This document shows positions 36,324-44,397 of a stretch of 64,000 bases of DNA, piece after piece. The notes beneath the pieces are model-generated. The model was given only the letters and a program-made list of their open reading frames with translations. It had not been told where the DNA came from and ran no database searches. The stretch spans positions 658,519 through 722,518 of the forward strand of contig NZ_RPFW01000001.1 in NCBI RefSeq assembly GCF_007827045.1. Reading direction: 5' to 3'. The position numbers and the translations under genes were made by a program. Positions within the stretch are counted from its first letter, which is position 1, and each line of letters begins with the position of its first letter. This DNA comes from Trebonia kvetii. Its GTDB lineage: Bacteria > Actinomycetota > Actinomycetes > Streptosporangiales > Streptosporangiaceae.

Positions 36324-36842
36324 ATGACAGTCATGACAGCCTGGGACCTGTTCGAGGACCTGCGTGCCGCGCAGGATGAGACGCTGCGGGCGACCAGGGG
36401 ACACGGCTGGCGGCCCGGCCAGCAGTTCACCAGCGGCGGTGCCCCCGCGGCCTGGGCGCCGGCGGTCGACATATCTGAACGTAAGGACGCCTACCTGGTG
36501 GCGGCCGAGCTTCCGGGCGTCAAGGCCGACGCCCTGGAGATCACCTTCGAGGACGGCCTGCTGACGATCCAGGGGGAGCGGCGCTTCGCGCACGACTCCG
36601 CCGAGGAGAAGATGCACCGGACCGAGCGTTACTACGGCGCATTCCGCCGCTCGATCACCCTGCCCAGCCACGTCGAGGCGGACAAGATCGAGGCCTCGGT
36701 GCAGGACGGCGTGCTGCAGATCCTGGTACCCAAGGCGCCGGACGTACAGGCCAAGCGCATCCGGGTGCACGCTGGCCAGGGGCACACTGTCCTCACGCAA
36801 GACGTCCTCACGCCAGACGCAACGATCAAAGACGACAGGTGA
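36324..36842 (+). CDS. Hsp20 small heat-shock protein
   Basis: A 172-residue ATP-independent holdase. The alpha-crystallin domain runs from about 50 to 145: APAVDISERKDAYLVAAELPGV, ITFEDGLLTIQGERR, YGAFRRSITLPSHVEADKIEA, DGVLQILVPKAP, including the GxLxIxVPK-type edge motif. A short variable N-terminus and a C-terminal tail without a clear IxI motif follow the usual plan. ATG 36324 has AAGGGAG 6 bases upstream. It binds unfolding proteins in the cytosol. Control is probably through the dyads just upstream. Confidence 0.9.
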   Translation: MTVMTAWDLFEDLRAAQDETLRATRGHGWRPGQQFTSGGAPAAWAPAVDISERKDAYLVAAELPGVKADALEITFEDGLLTIQGERRFAHDSAEEKMHRTERYYGAFRRSITLPSHVEADKIEASVQDGVLQILVPKAPDVQAKRIRVHAGQGHTVLTQDVLTPDATIKDDR

Positions 36843-36894
36843 CCGCAAAGCCGCGGCCCCACCGGCCAAGGACCGCCAGACCTTAGCAGAGGGA

Positions 36895-36938
36895 CCCTCC
36901 TGCCGTCACCGCTCAATACTGCGGTGACGGCAGGAGGG
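36895..36938. terminator. 18-bp perfect stem-loop after hsp20
   Basis: An 18-bp stem, arms 36895-36912 and 36921-36938, with an 8-base loop TCAATACT, begins 53 bases after the hsp20 stop. There is no long U-tract, as is usual for actinobacterial terminators. The rest of 36843-37150 holds no gene; GACGCCCGGAAA is repeated in tandem near 37060-37083. Confidence 0.75.
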
Positions 36939-37150
36939 GCATGCCGGCTCGCTCTTGGCACGCTGAGGTGCCGGGACCATGACCATGACCTGGTCGTTGA
37001 CCGCGGGCGTGTGCAGCCTATGCCTCAATCCGGGCGCTGCTCATCATCAGAGTGAGCGACGCCCGGAAAGACGCCCGGAAAGCGGCACGCGAAGCGCGGA
37101 GAATCATCCACCGGCTTAGATCTCCGCGCGGCGTGATCCACCCGGGGCGC

Positions 37151-37432
37151 TCAGCCGAGTTGGGACAGCCCCTTCTGCAGATCGTCGCCGTTCATCGCCG
37201 GGGCTAGCTCCACGCTGGCGTTCAGCTCCATGAAGAACGGCTCCGCGAACGGCGGTATGCCGGACGCGTCCGGCAGGTCAAACACCATGAACGCGGTCCG
37301 CTGCCCGTCGAAGGTCGTAAAAAACATGGCCTCCGGCTTCCAGCGCTCAGCGGCGCGCTGCATGACCGCGCCCAGGGTGCCGTCCTTGATCGCCTGGTTC
37401 CCTGACTCAACCGGCATGCTGATCCTTGCCAT
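37151..37432 (-). CDS. Small alpha/beta protein, DUF3303-like guess
   Basis: A 93-residue protein: MARISMPVESGNQAIKDGTL, then AAERWKPEAMFFTTFDGQRTAFMVFDLPDAS, then FFMELNASVELAPAMNGDDL. The order of strands and helices resembles a ferredoxin-like dimeric alpha/beta barrel. Similar short proteins occur in actinomycetes without known function. The ATG at 37432 is chosen because sequence upstream in the same frame is low-complexity and unlike protein. It is isolated. Confidence 0.6.
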   Translation of the reverse strand: MARISMPVESGNQAIKDGTLGAVMQRAAERWKPEAMFFTTFDGQRTAFMVFDLPDASGIPPFAEPFFMELNASVELAPAMNGDDLQKGLSQLG

Positions 37433-37979
37433 GACACGCACGAGTACCCCCGTTGAACTCTGGCCGCCCTCGGCTTGCCGCCACAGCCCGGCTCCCCGTG
37501 ATGCCGGGGCGCCCGCACGACCGCCGCTAGGGCGAAGGTGACGGGAACCGGCCCGCGCACATCCGCTGCCGAACGCCGCCAGATGAACTGCGGACCATCC
37601 CGGACGGTCTGTACCCGCCGGCCAGAAGCGCAACCACCGCCCAGATCGACGTCCCGCGAGGAACCAAGCTCTTGCCGAAGGCCGCAGACCTATCCCGCGA
37701 ACACCATGACCGATGAAGGGCGACGCGAACGTGATGCCCCACTGGAAGTGTGCCGGCCACTGGAACGGCGACAAGGCTGACAGCGCCAGGGAACCGGTTC
37801 GCGGCGACCTGGCAGGCTACCGCCCGGGCGGGCCCACACCTATCCCCCGCTGAACGAAGTCCGCACGCCGCGCACCCGCCGGCAAGGAAATCTTTCGTGC
37901 CGCCGTTCACCGAGAGATCAGGGGGTGTCTCGTCGTCAGACCTGTTGTGAGGTTGCATCGGCGAGAGAGGAGCATTTCA
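37433..37979. other. 547-base gap without a recognisable gene
   Basis: No frame here shows family-like protein on either strand. It probably holds the promoters of the VOC gene (right) and of the small protein (left). No clear repeats. Confidence 0.5.
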
Positions 37980-38330
37980 ATGCCGAGCCCGGTGGTTCAT
38001 TTCGAGATCAGGTCATCAGACCCGGATGCGACACGGTCGTTCTTCGGGAAGCTGTTCGGCTGGACGTTCCCTGGCGGGGGGATTCCCGGTTACAGCTACG
38101 TAGACACCGGAGTCGAGGGCGCGATACCCGGCGGCATCAGCCCGTTGCAGGGCGGTACGCCCCTGGTCACGTTTTTCGTCGGGGTTCAGGATGTCGCCGC
38201 TACCCTAGACGCGGCGGTGGCGCAAGGTGGGAAGATCATCCAGCCGGCTACATCGGTGCCAGGGGTCACCTTCGGGCTGCTGGCCGACCCGCAGGGGCAA
38301 GTGGTGGGATTGGCCTCGGCAGACAGCTGA
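37980..38330 (+). CDS. VOC-superfamily (glyoxalase-like) protein
   Basis: A 116-residue vicinal-oxygen-chelate protein: VVHFEIRSSDPDATRSFFGKLFGWTF (first beta-alpha-beta unit), YVDTGVEGAIPGGISPLQGGTPLVTFFVGVQDVAATLDAAVAQGG (second), and FGLLADPQGQVVGLA at the end. The first metal His and the final Glu positions are only partly conserved, so it may be a binding protein rather than an enzyme. GAGAGGAG precedes the ATG. It lies just upstream of an ECF sigma factor and may be co-transcribed. Confidence 0.8.
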   Translation: MPSPVVHFEIRSSDPDATRSFFGKLFGWTFPGGGIPGYSYVDTGVEGAIPGGISPLQGGTPLVTFFVGVQDVAATLDAAVAQGGKIIQPATSVPGVTFGLLADPQGQVVGLASADS

Positions 38331-38381
38331 GGCATGCTGCGCCGGGCCGCCGGGCGAGACACTGACAGCAGGGAGGCTCCA

Positions 38382-39398
38382 GTGCCTGATTCCACTGACA
38401 TTGCCTTGCTCGCGCGGGCCGTCGCCGGGGACAGTGCGGCATTCGCCGCGCTAGTGGGGCCTTTGCGTGGGCCGGTGTTCCGTCACTGCTACCGGATGCT
38501 CGGCTCCGGCGCGGACGCCGAGGACGCCACCCAGGACACGCTGGAACGCGTGTGGCGCAAGCTGGGAACCTATGACGGCTCGGGACCGTTCGGCGCCTGG
38601 CTCCAGCGCATCGCGACCAACGTCTGCCTCGACGGGCTGCGGGCCAGGCGGGCGCGGATCGGCCTAGTCGGATACGGACCGCCGACAGCGCCCGGAGCCC
38701 CACTTGGGCCACCTGACCCGGAGCTGGCCTGGGTAGAGCCGGTTAGCGATACTGACCTTCGCGTGTCGCAGGACCCCCAGGATGAGGTGGTCCGCCGGGA
38801 GGAGATCAGCCTGGCGTTCGTGGCCGCGCTGCAGCTCCTTGCGCCACGTCAGCGGGCCGCGCTGCTGCTGCACGACGTGCTGGGATTCACCCACGCGGAG
38901 GTCGCCGAGGTGCTCGAGGTCAGCACCACCGCGGTCAACAGCCTCCTGTCACGGGCGCGCGAGTCTGTCCGTTCCAGTGCTGGTCAGCCGCAGCCGGACA
39001 TGACCGAGCCTCGTGTGCAGCAGCTCCTGCAGCGCTATGTCCGGGCATGGCAGCTCGCGGACATCGACGCATTCGTCCGGCTCGTCACCGAAGACGTCCG
39101 CTTCACCATGCCCCCGCTCACCGCGTGGTTCGACGGCCGGGAGGCCGTGGCGGCGTTCGTGGAGAACGCCATCTTCGCGGCTGTTCGCCCGCATGGGGTG
39201 CAGCTGAGGGCCGGCTCCTGCAACGGACAGCCCGCATTCGGGACCTATGAGCCAGACGGTGCAGGCCGCTTTGCCGTCAGCGGCCTCCAGGTCCTGCAGC
39301 TCGGCGAGGCGAGCGGCCAGCCGCTCATCACCACGTTGGTGTCCTATCGCGACCCTGCCCTCGCGATCCGCTGCGGATTGCCGCCCTCGCTTCCCTAG
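38382..39398 (+). CDS. ECF sigma factor with SnoaL-like tail (SigG/SigJ type)
   Basis: 338 residues. Sigma-70 region 2 (about 8-75) includes FRHCYRMLGSGADAEDATQDTLERVWRKL; region 4 (about 135-190) includes LAPRQRAALLLHDVLGFTHAEVAEVLEVSTTAVNSLLSRAR. A SnoaL/NTF2-like domain (about 210-330) follows, reading VRAWQLADIDAFVRLVTEDVRFTMPP. Such tails sense or regulate in place of an anti-sigma factor. The GTG at 38382 with GGGAGG upstream is preferred to the ATG at 38334, which lies 3 bases after the VOC stop. Compare the similar protein at 54536. Confidence 0.85.
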   Translation: MPDSTDIALLARAVAGDSAAFAALVGPLRGPVFRHCYRMLGSGADAEDATQDTLERVWRKLGTYDGSGPFGAWLQRIATNVCLDGLRARRARIGLVGYGPPTAPGAPLGPPDPELAWVEPVSDTDLRVSQDPQDEVVRREEISLAFVAALQLLAPRQRAALLLHDVLGFTHAEVAEVLEVSTTAVNSLLSRARESVRSSAGQPQPDMTEPRVQQLLQRYVRAWQLADIDAFVRLVTEDVRFTMPPLTAWFDGREAVAAFVENAIFAAVRPHGVQLRAGSCNGQPAFGTYEPDGAGRFAVSGLQVLQLGEASGQPLITTLVSYRDPALAIRCGLPPSLP

Positions 39399-39700
39399 GC
39401 TTATCCGCGTCGCCGGCGGTTCGGCAATTCCAGACTCGGCGCAGCGACGGCCGACCAGCCCGCATGACCATGCGCCGTCAACCAGCGCCGAGGACCTTGG
39501 CATGGCGACCGACGCTCCCGATTCGGCAGCTCAGGATGGCCAGGGTGCTCGTCAAGGTCCTGGCATGCCTGGCGCACCAGGACGCCCGCCCGGCTAGCGG
39601 AGGCGCGGATGTAGGCGACCGCCGCGTACATGGCGTACTGCGCCGCCCGATCGCCACGGCGTCATTCTGCCCCAGGGCCGCGCACGCCCGATATCGTCTG
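39399..39700. other. 302-base gap, nothing recognised
   Basis: Between the sigma-factor stop and the convergent hydrolase stop. Short open frames exist on both strands but none resembles a known protein. No strong hairpin was seen. Confidence 0.45.
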
Positions 39701-40405
39701 CTACCGCACGGTGACCGCTGACGCGGCTTGCTCGATGAGGTTCGCTACTGCGGCGGGTTGCGAGACGTAGACGGAGTGACTGCCGGCGACCTCGACCACG
39801 GTAGAGCCCGCCCGCTCGGACATGGCGTGCTGGGCAGCCGGGGGGATCATCCGGTCTTCGGTTGTGATCATGTACCAGCTCGGCTTGGCGCGCCATGCCG
39901 GGTTGGTGATCGATCCGCCCAAGGCGGCCACGCCCCAGGGGACCTGCGAGTCGGCCATGAACGCGGCCTGCTTGGCGGGCAGGTCGCCGGCGAACGAGGC
40001 GGGGAATTTCTCCCGGTCCAGGAACAGGAAGCCGTCCTTGGGCGGCAGGATCGGCGGCACGGGCGCACCCGGCGGCGGGTCAGCGATCAGCGTGTTGACC
40101 GACTCGCCCGTGTCCGGCGCGAACGCTGCGAGGTAGACCAGGGCCGCGACGTTGTCGTCGGTTCCCGCCTCGGTGATGACGGCCCCGCCGTAGGAATGGC
40201 CGACCAGGACAACCGGACCGTCTTGCTCGTCGATGATCTCCCGCGTCGCGGCGACGTCGCCCTCGAGCGACAGGGTCGGGTTCTGGACCACGCTGACGTG
40301 GTAGCCGTCCTGTGTGAGCAGGTTGTAGACGCCCTGCCAGCCGGACCCGTCCACAAAACCGCCGTGTACCAGAACGACGTTCCTTACCGGTGACGCTGTG
40401 GTCAT
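39701..40405 (-). CDS. Alpha/beta-hydrolase (salicylate-esterase-like)
   Basis: A 234-residue alpha/beta-hydrolase. VLVHGGFVDGSGW gives the oxyanion region, VVLVGHSYGGAVI the nucleophile elbow (Ser in GHSYGG), YMITTEDRMIPP the acid Asp, and EVAGSHSVYVSQP the catalytic His. The set resembles the methylesterase/pyrethroid-hydrolase-like group common in soil bacteria. A very strong AAGGAGAT precedes the ATG, so expression may be high. The substrate is unknown. Confidence 0.85.
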   Translation of the reverse strand: MTTASPVRNVVLVHGGFVDGSGWQGVYNLLTQDGYHVSVVQNPTLSLEGDVAATREIIDEQDGPVVLVGHSYGGAVITEAGTDDNVAALVYLAAFAPDTGESVNTLIADPPPGAPVPPILPPKDGFLFLDREKFPASFAGDLPAKQAAFMADSQVPWGVAALGGSITNPAWRAKPSWYMITTEDRMIPPAAQHAMSERAGSTVVEVAGSHSVYVSQPAAVANLIEQAASAVTVR

Positions 40406-40777
40406 GGTGATCTCCTTTCCACCAGGAATGGCTCGGACGCGCGGGCCTCAGCAGCAGCGTCATGCGCGACTCGTTCAGTGATCTGGCTGAGGTCTGAAGG
40501 TTTCCGTACCGGCTGCCCGCGCATGCACGCATATGCGGGTCACCGCGCGTAGCCAGCCGCCCGTCCCCGGCGCGTTTGCGTGCCGATCAGGCAGCCGGGC
40601 GGGCGTGCCTGCCCTGTTCACGCTGTACCCAAGACCGCGAACATCTAAAGTCTGCCGCTCAGGGCGCTACCGCTAACTTGTGCATGGAACTTCGTCACCC
40701 CAGTTCTCGGGGCTAGGCCTTCCGCATCGGGGTATCACCTCGGTCTCGGCAGCATCACCGGCTTACAGGGGGACACC
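40406..40777. other. 372-base divergent promoter region
   Basis: The gap between the divergent hydrolase and BON genes. It holds the hydrolase Shine-Dalgarno at its left end and GGGGGA before the BON gene. A weak CCGCCCG...CGGGCGG pair lies near 40558-40605. No gene was seen. Confidence 0.45.
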
Positions 40778-41431
40778 ATGGCAAAGCCCAAGGACATCCG
40801 CGCTGCGGTCAGGGCAGAACTGGACTTCGACCCGTTCATCGACGATACCGACATCACTGTCAAGAACCTCGGCGGCGACGTGGCGCTAAACGGCACCGTG
40901 CCCAGCTACCCGCAGTACCTGCAGGCGGCCGCGGCCGCGCGGCGCGTGGCGGGCGTGACCAGGGTGCACAACCACCTGATGGTCATGCTGCCCGACGAGA
41001 ATTACCGGGACGACGCGCAGCTGATCTCCGCGGCGAACAACGCGCTCGCGCTGAACATCACCGTGCCTGATGGCGTCGAGGCCTCGGCCAGCGACGGAAA
41101 CATCTGGCTGACAGGCTCAGTCAGCTACGGCTACCAGCGGGACGCCGCCGAGGCGGCCGTCTCCGGGCTGACAGGAGTCCGCAACATCAGCGACGACATC
41201 GAAGTCCGCAGCTTCGAGGAGACCGCTGACGCCACCAGACGAGTGCAACGGGCGCTGGACCGCTACGGCCTGTTCGGCGACGACAGCGACATCTCCGTCA
41301 CTGCCGCCGACGGCACCATCACCTTGGCTGGCCACGTCCAGACCTGGGCCGAGCACGATGCGGTCATCGACGCTGCCTGGCGGAGCCTCGGCGTCTCCGA
41401 CGTCCAGGACGACCTCCTCATTACTGGCTGA
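40778..41431 (+). CDS. Triple BON-domain protein
   Basis: A 217-residue protein made almost wholly of three BON domains of about 65-70 residues each: VKNLGGDVALNGTVPSYPQYLQAAAAARRVAGVTRVHN, then ASASDGNIWLTGSVSYGYQRDAAEAAVSGLTGVRNI, then VTAADGTITLAGHVQTWAEHDAVIDAAWRSLGVSDVQDDL. There is no signal peptide, so it is cytosolic or membrane-surface. Such proteins bind phospholipid or act in osmotic and stress responses. The ATG follows GGGGGA. Confidence 0.85.
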   Translation: MAKPKDIRAAVRAELDFDPFIDDTDITVKNLGGDVALNGTVPSYPQYLQAAAAARRVAGVTRVHNHLMVMLPDENYRDDAQLISAANNALALNITVPDGVEASASDGNIWLTGSVSYGYQRDAAEAAVSGLTGVRNISDDIEVRSFEETADATRRVQRALDRYGLFGDDSDISVTAADGTITLAGHVQTWAEHDAVIDAAWRSLGVSDVQDDLLITG

Positions 41432-41565
41432 GACATTAAGAGGCCCATCAGGGTGCACGACGATTACCTGTTGCGGCGGCCGAACCCACCACGGCGGTGC
41501 CAGTGCCGGACGCCGCCGCTCTTGCCGTCGGCAGGGGCTTGGGTGTGCGGCCGCACGCTGTCGCT

Positions 41566-41862
41566 TTACCTGCGGGGCTGTGTGGTGTTCCGGAGGACGG
41601 CCGCGATGGCGTCAGCATCGTCGAGTTGCCCGGCGGCGACGTTGATCACCAGGTCGTAGGCCTTGTCGTTGGTCAGGGTCAGCCGACGGCCGTTGAGGCC
41701 GTAGAACGCGATGACCGCGGCGAGCGCGAGCCGCTTGTTGCCGTCGATGAGCACGCGGTTGCGGGCGATGGAGTGCAGCAGCGCCGCGGCATTGGCGTCC
41801 AGGTCGGGGTAGGCAAGCGGTGGACACGCATCGCGGCGTGCGATATGGGTGGGTGATGCCAC
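41566..41862 (-). pseudogene. Truncated Doc-family (Fic-fold) toxin
   Basis: The last 85 or so residues of a death-on-curing toxin: YPDLDANAAALLHSIARN, RVLIDGNKRLALAAVIAFYGLNG and AYDLVINVAAGQLDD. About 40 N-terminal residues of the usual 125 are missing. The catalytic motif HxxxDGNKR begins with Arg instead of His. No Phd/antitoxin gene is adjacent; the sequence runs straight into the CoA-ligase promoter. A GTG at 41862 could start a 98-residue remnant, but activity is unlikely. Confidence 0.65.
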
Positions 41863-41887
41863 CTGACGTCGTGGAGAGAGGGCGCAG

Positions 41888-43381
41888 ATGACCGTCGGCA
41901 GCGCGGGCAGTCTTCGTCGCCTCGTCACGAGGTCTGACGGCCATCCGGCCTTGGTGGTGCCCGAGTCGGGCGCCGTGCTTTCGTACGCGGGACTGCAGCG
42001 CGCGCTCGACCGGGCGGCGGGGCGACTGGCGGCGATCGGCGTGCGGGAAGGCGACCGGGTAGCGCTCGCCGCCGCCAACGGCCCGGCGCTGATCGTGGCG
42101 TTCCTCGCGGTCGTCGCCAGCGACGCGGTGGCCGCGCCGCTGAACCCCACGCTCGGCGAGGCCGAGCTGACCGCCGAACTCGGCGACCTGCGCGTGTCCC
42201 GCCTGCTGCACGACGGCGTGGCCAGTGCCGTCGCGGCGGCGGACCGTTCGGACGTACCTGCCAGCGTGATCGGGATGGCGGAAGGGCTGCTGCACATCGA
42301 CGGCGAGGCCGGCTCGGCGCTGGAAACCGCCGGGAGCCCGGACGCGCTGGGCCTTTTGCTGCACACCAGCGGCACGACAAGCAAGCCGAAGACCGTGCCG
42401 ATCAGGCAGCGCAACCTGGTCGCGTCGACCGCTGCGGTCGCGGACACCTACGCGCTGTCCGGCGACGACGTGACGGCGTGCGTCATGCCGCTCTTCCACG
42501 TCCACGGCCTGGTCGCCACCGTGCTTGCCACGCTGTCTACCGGCGGCACGGTGCTGCTGCCGCGGTTCCGGCCGTCGACGTTCTGGGACGACGCCGCCCG
42601 GCACGGGGTTACCTGGTACACGGCGGTGCCGACCATCCACGCCCGGTTGCTCACCGGGACAGAGGTGGGCGGACCACTGGAACACCGAATCCGTTTCGTA
42701 CGATCTTGCTCTGCGCCATTGCCTACGGCGCTGTGGCGGCGCTACGAGGAGACGATCGGCGTCCCGCTCGTCGAGGCCTACGGGATGACCGAGGCGGCGC
42801 ATCAGATGGCATCCAACCCGCTGCCTCCCCGCGAACGCCGGCCAGGCACGGTCGGGCTGGGCACCGGCACCGAGGTCGTCGCACTTGACGACGACTGGCG
42901 GCCGGTGCCGCCAGGCGACGAGGGTGAGATCGCGGTGCGCGGGCCGTCCGTGGTTGACGAGTACCTCGATAATCCTGCCGCCACCTTTGCCGCGTTCCGG
43001 AACGGCTGGTTCCGCACTGGTGACGTCGGCCGGCTCAGTGCCGACGGGTATCTGTCGCTGGTGGGGCGGGTGAAGGAACTGATCAACAGGGCGGGCGAGA
43101 AGATCTCGCCGTATGAGGTGGAAGACGTGCTGCTCACGCATCCTTCGGTCGCTGAGGCGGCGGCCTACCCGGTGCCCGATGAGAAGTACGGGGAGCAGGT
43201 GGGGGTCGTCATCGTGCTGCGCGGTGACGCGACGCCGCGGGAACTGACTTTGTACTGTGCGGAGCGGCTGGCCGCGTTCAAGCGGCCGGTTCGGGTGACG
43301 ATCCTGGACTCGATCCCGAAGGGGCCGACGGGGAAGATCCAGCGCCGTAACCTGGCCGGGCTGGTGGGCGGCGGCTCGTGA
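41888..43381 (+). CDS. Acyl-CoA synthetase, oxalyl/medium-chain-like
   Basis: A 497-residue adenylate-forming CoA ligase. Phosphate loop LLLHTSGTTSKPKTVP (about 157-172); A5 motif VEAYGMTEAAHQM; A7 YLSLVGRVKELINRAGEKISPYEVE; A10 Lys in PKGPTGKIQRRNL. The block FWDDAARHGVTWYTAVPTIH is typical of the oxalyl-CoA-synthetase-like clade, but substrate choice is not proven. Its stop overlaps the GTG of the next gene. It forms an operon with a ketopantoate-reductase-like enzyme and probably a P450. Confidence 0.82.
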   Translation: MTVGSAGSLRRLVTRSDGHPALVVPESGAVLSYAGLQRALDRAAGRLAAIGVREGDRVALAAANGPALIVAFLAVVASDAVAAPLNPTLGEAELTAELGDLRVSRLLHDGVASAVAAADRSDVPASVIGMAEGLLHIDGEAGSALETAGSPDALGLLLHTSGTTSKPKTVPIRQRNLVASTAAVADTYALSGDDVTACVMPLFHVHGLVATVLATLSTGGTVLLPRFRPSTFWDDAARHGVTWYTAVPTIHARLLTGTEVGGPLEHRIRFVRSCSAPLPTALWRRYEETIGVPLVEAYGMTEAAHQMASNPLPPRERRPGTVGLGTGTEVVALDDDWRPVPPGDEGEIAVRGPSVVDEYLDNPAATFAAFRNGWFRTGDVGRLSADGYLSLVGRVKELINRAGEKISPYEVEDVLLTHPSVAEAAAYPVPDEKYGEQVGVVIVLRGDATPRELTLYCAERLAAFKRPVRVTILDSIPKGPTGKIQRRNLAGLVGGGS

Positions 43382-44361
43382 AGGTGGCGGTCGTGGGGGC
43401 CGGGGCGATCGGCGCCTATGTCGGGGCGGCACTGGACCGCGGCGGGGCGGAGGTGCACCTGCTGGCGCGTGGCGCGCACCTGGAGGCCATGCGGGAGCGG
43501 GGCGTTACCGTGCTGAGTGAGCGGGGCGACTTCCACGCCCATCCGCACGCCACTGATGATCCGGCGTCGATCGGGCCTGTCGACATCGTCTTTCTTGGGC
43601 TTAAGGCGTATAGCTACCGTGATGCGGGGCCGTTGCTCGCGCCGTTGCTGCGTCCGGGGACTGGTGTGGTCGCCGCGCAGAACGGGATCCCGTGGTGGTA
43701 CTTCCACGGTCTGCCGGGTCCTTATGAGGGGCGGCGGATCGAGGCGGTCGATCCGGAGGGCGCGGTGTCGGCCGCGATTCCTTTGGAAAGTGCCATCGGA
43801 TGCGTGGTCTACTGCTCGGCCGAGATCACCTCACCTGGAGTCATTCGGCACGTCGAGGGGACGCGGTTTTCTATCGGCGAGCCTTCCGGTGTTGTCTCCC
43901 CGCGCTGTCTCGCGTTCAGCGAGGCGATGGTCGCCGGGGGGCTGAAGTGCCCGGTGGTGCCGGACTTGCGTTCCGACATCTGGCTCAAGCTGCTCGGCAA
44001 CGTGGCGTTCAACCCGGTGAGCGTCCTAACCCGCGCCACGATGGGGGCGATCGCGGAGCATCCGGGGACGCGGGAGCTGGTCTTGAGCATGATGCGCGAG
44101 ACTGCCTCGATCGCTTCGTGTCTTGGCAGCCTGCCGAAGATCTCGGTCGAGCGGCGGTTCGAGGGAGCGGCGAAGGTGGGTGAGCATAAGACGTCGATGC
44201 TGATGGATTTCGAGGCGGGCAAGCCGCTGGAGACGGACGTCTTGCTGGCGGCCCCCGTTGAGCTGGCGCGGCTCGTCGGGGTGCCGGCGCCGACGCTGGA
44301 GCTGGTCCACGGCCTTATCGACCTACTGACCGTGGAAGCGCGCGCCCTAGCGAGTTCATAG
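43378..44361 (+). CDS. Ketopantoate reductase-family (ApbA/PanE) protein
   Basis: A 327-residue NADPH-dependent reductase. It starts with GTG and the Rossmann loop VAVVGAGAIGAYVGAALDRGG. Domain 2 carries the catalytic-Lys-like DIWLKLLGNVAFNPVSVLTRATMG and then a helix with EHKTSMLMDFEAGKPLETD, the conserved signature. Many PanE homologues next to CoA ligases act on other 2-oxo or 2-hydroxy acids, so pantothenate synthesis is not assured. It overlaps the CoA-ligase stop by 4 bases (GTGA). Confidence 0.82.
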   Translation: MKVAVVGAGAIGAYVGAALDRGGAEVHLLARGAHLEAMRERGVTVLSERGDFHAHPHATDDPASIGPVDIVFLGLKAYSYRDAGPLLAPLLRPGTGVVAAQNGIPWWYFHGLPGPYEGRRIEAVDPEGAVSAAIPLESAIGCVVYCSAEITSPGVIRHVEGTRFSIGEPSGVVSPRCLAFSEAMVAGGLKCPVVPDLRSDIWLKLLGNVAFNPVSVLTRATMGAIAEHPGTRELVLSMMRETASIASCLGSLPKISVERRFEGAAKVGEHKTSMLMDFEAGKPLETDVLLAAPVELARLVGVPAPTLELVHGLIDLLTVEARALASS

Positions 44362-44397
44362 ACGCACGGTGGCGGGTATGCACAGTCTGGTCATCGT

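Noticed and set aside
37527..37958. 143-codon minus-strand frame in the gap before the VOC gene
   Set aside because: No start support, no Shine-Dalgarno, and no resemblance to any family. Left as an empty gap.
41612..43432. 606-codon minus-strand frame opposite the CoA ligase
   Set aside because: His/Arg/Gln-rich antisense of a well-supported ligase gene. Only the last part, in a different frame, is the Doc remnant.
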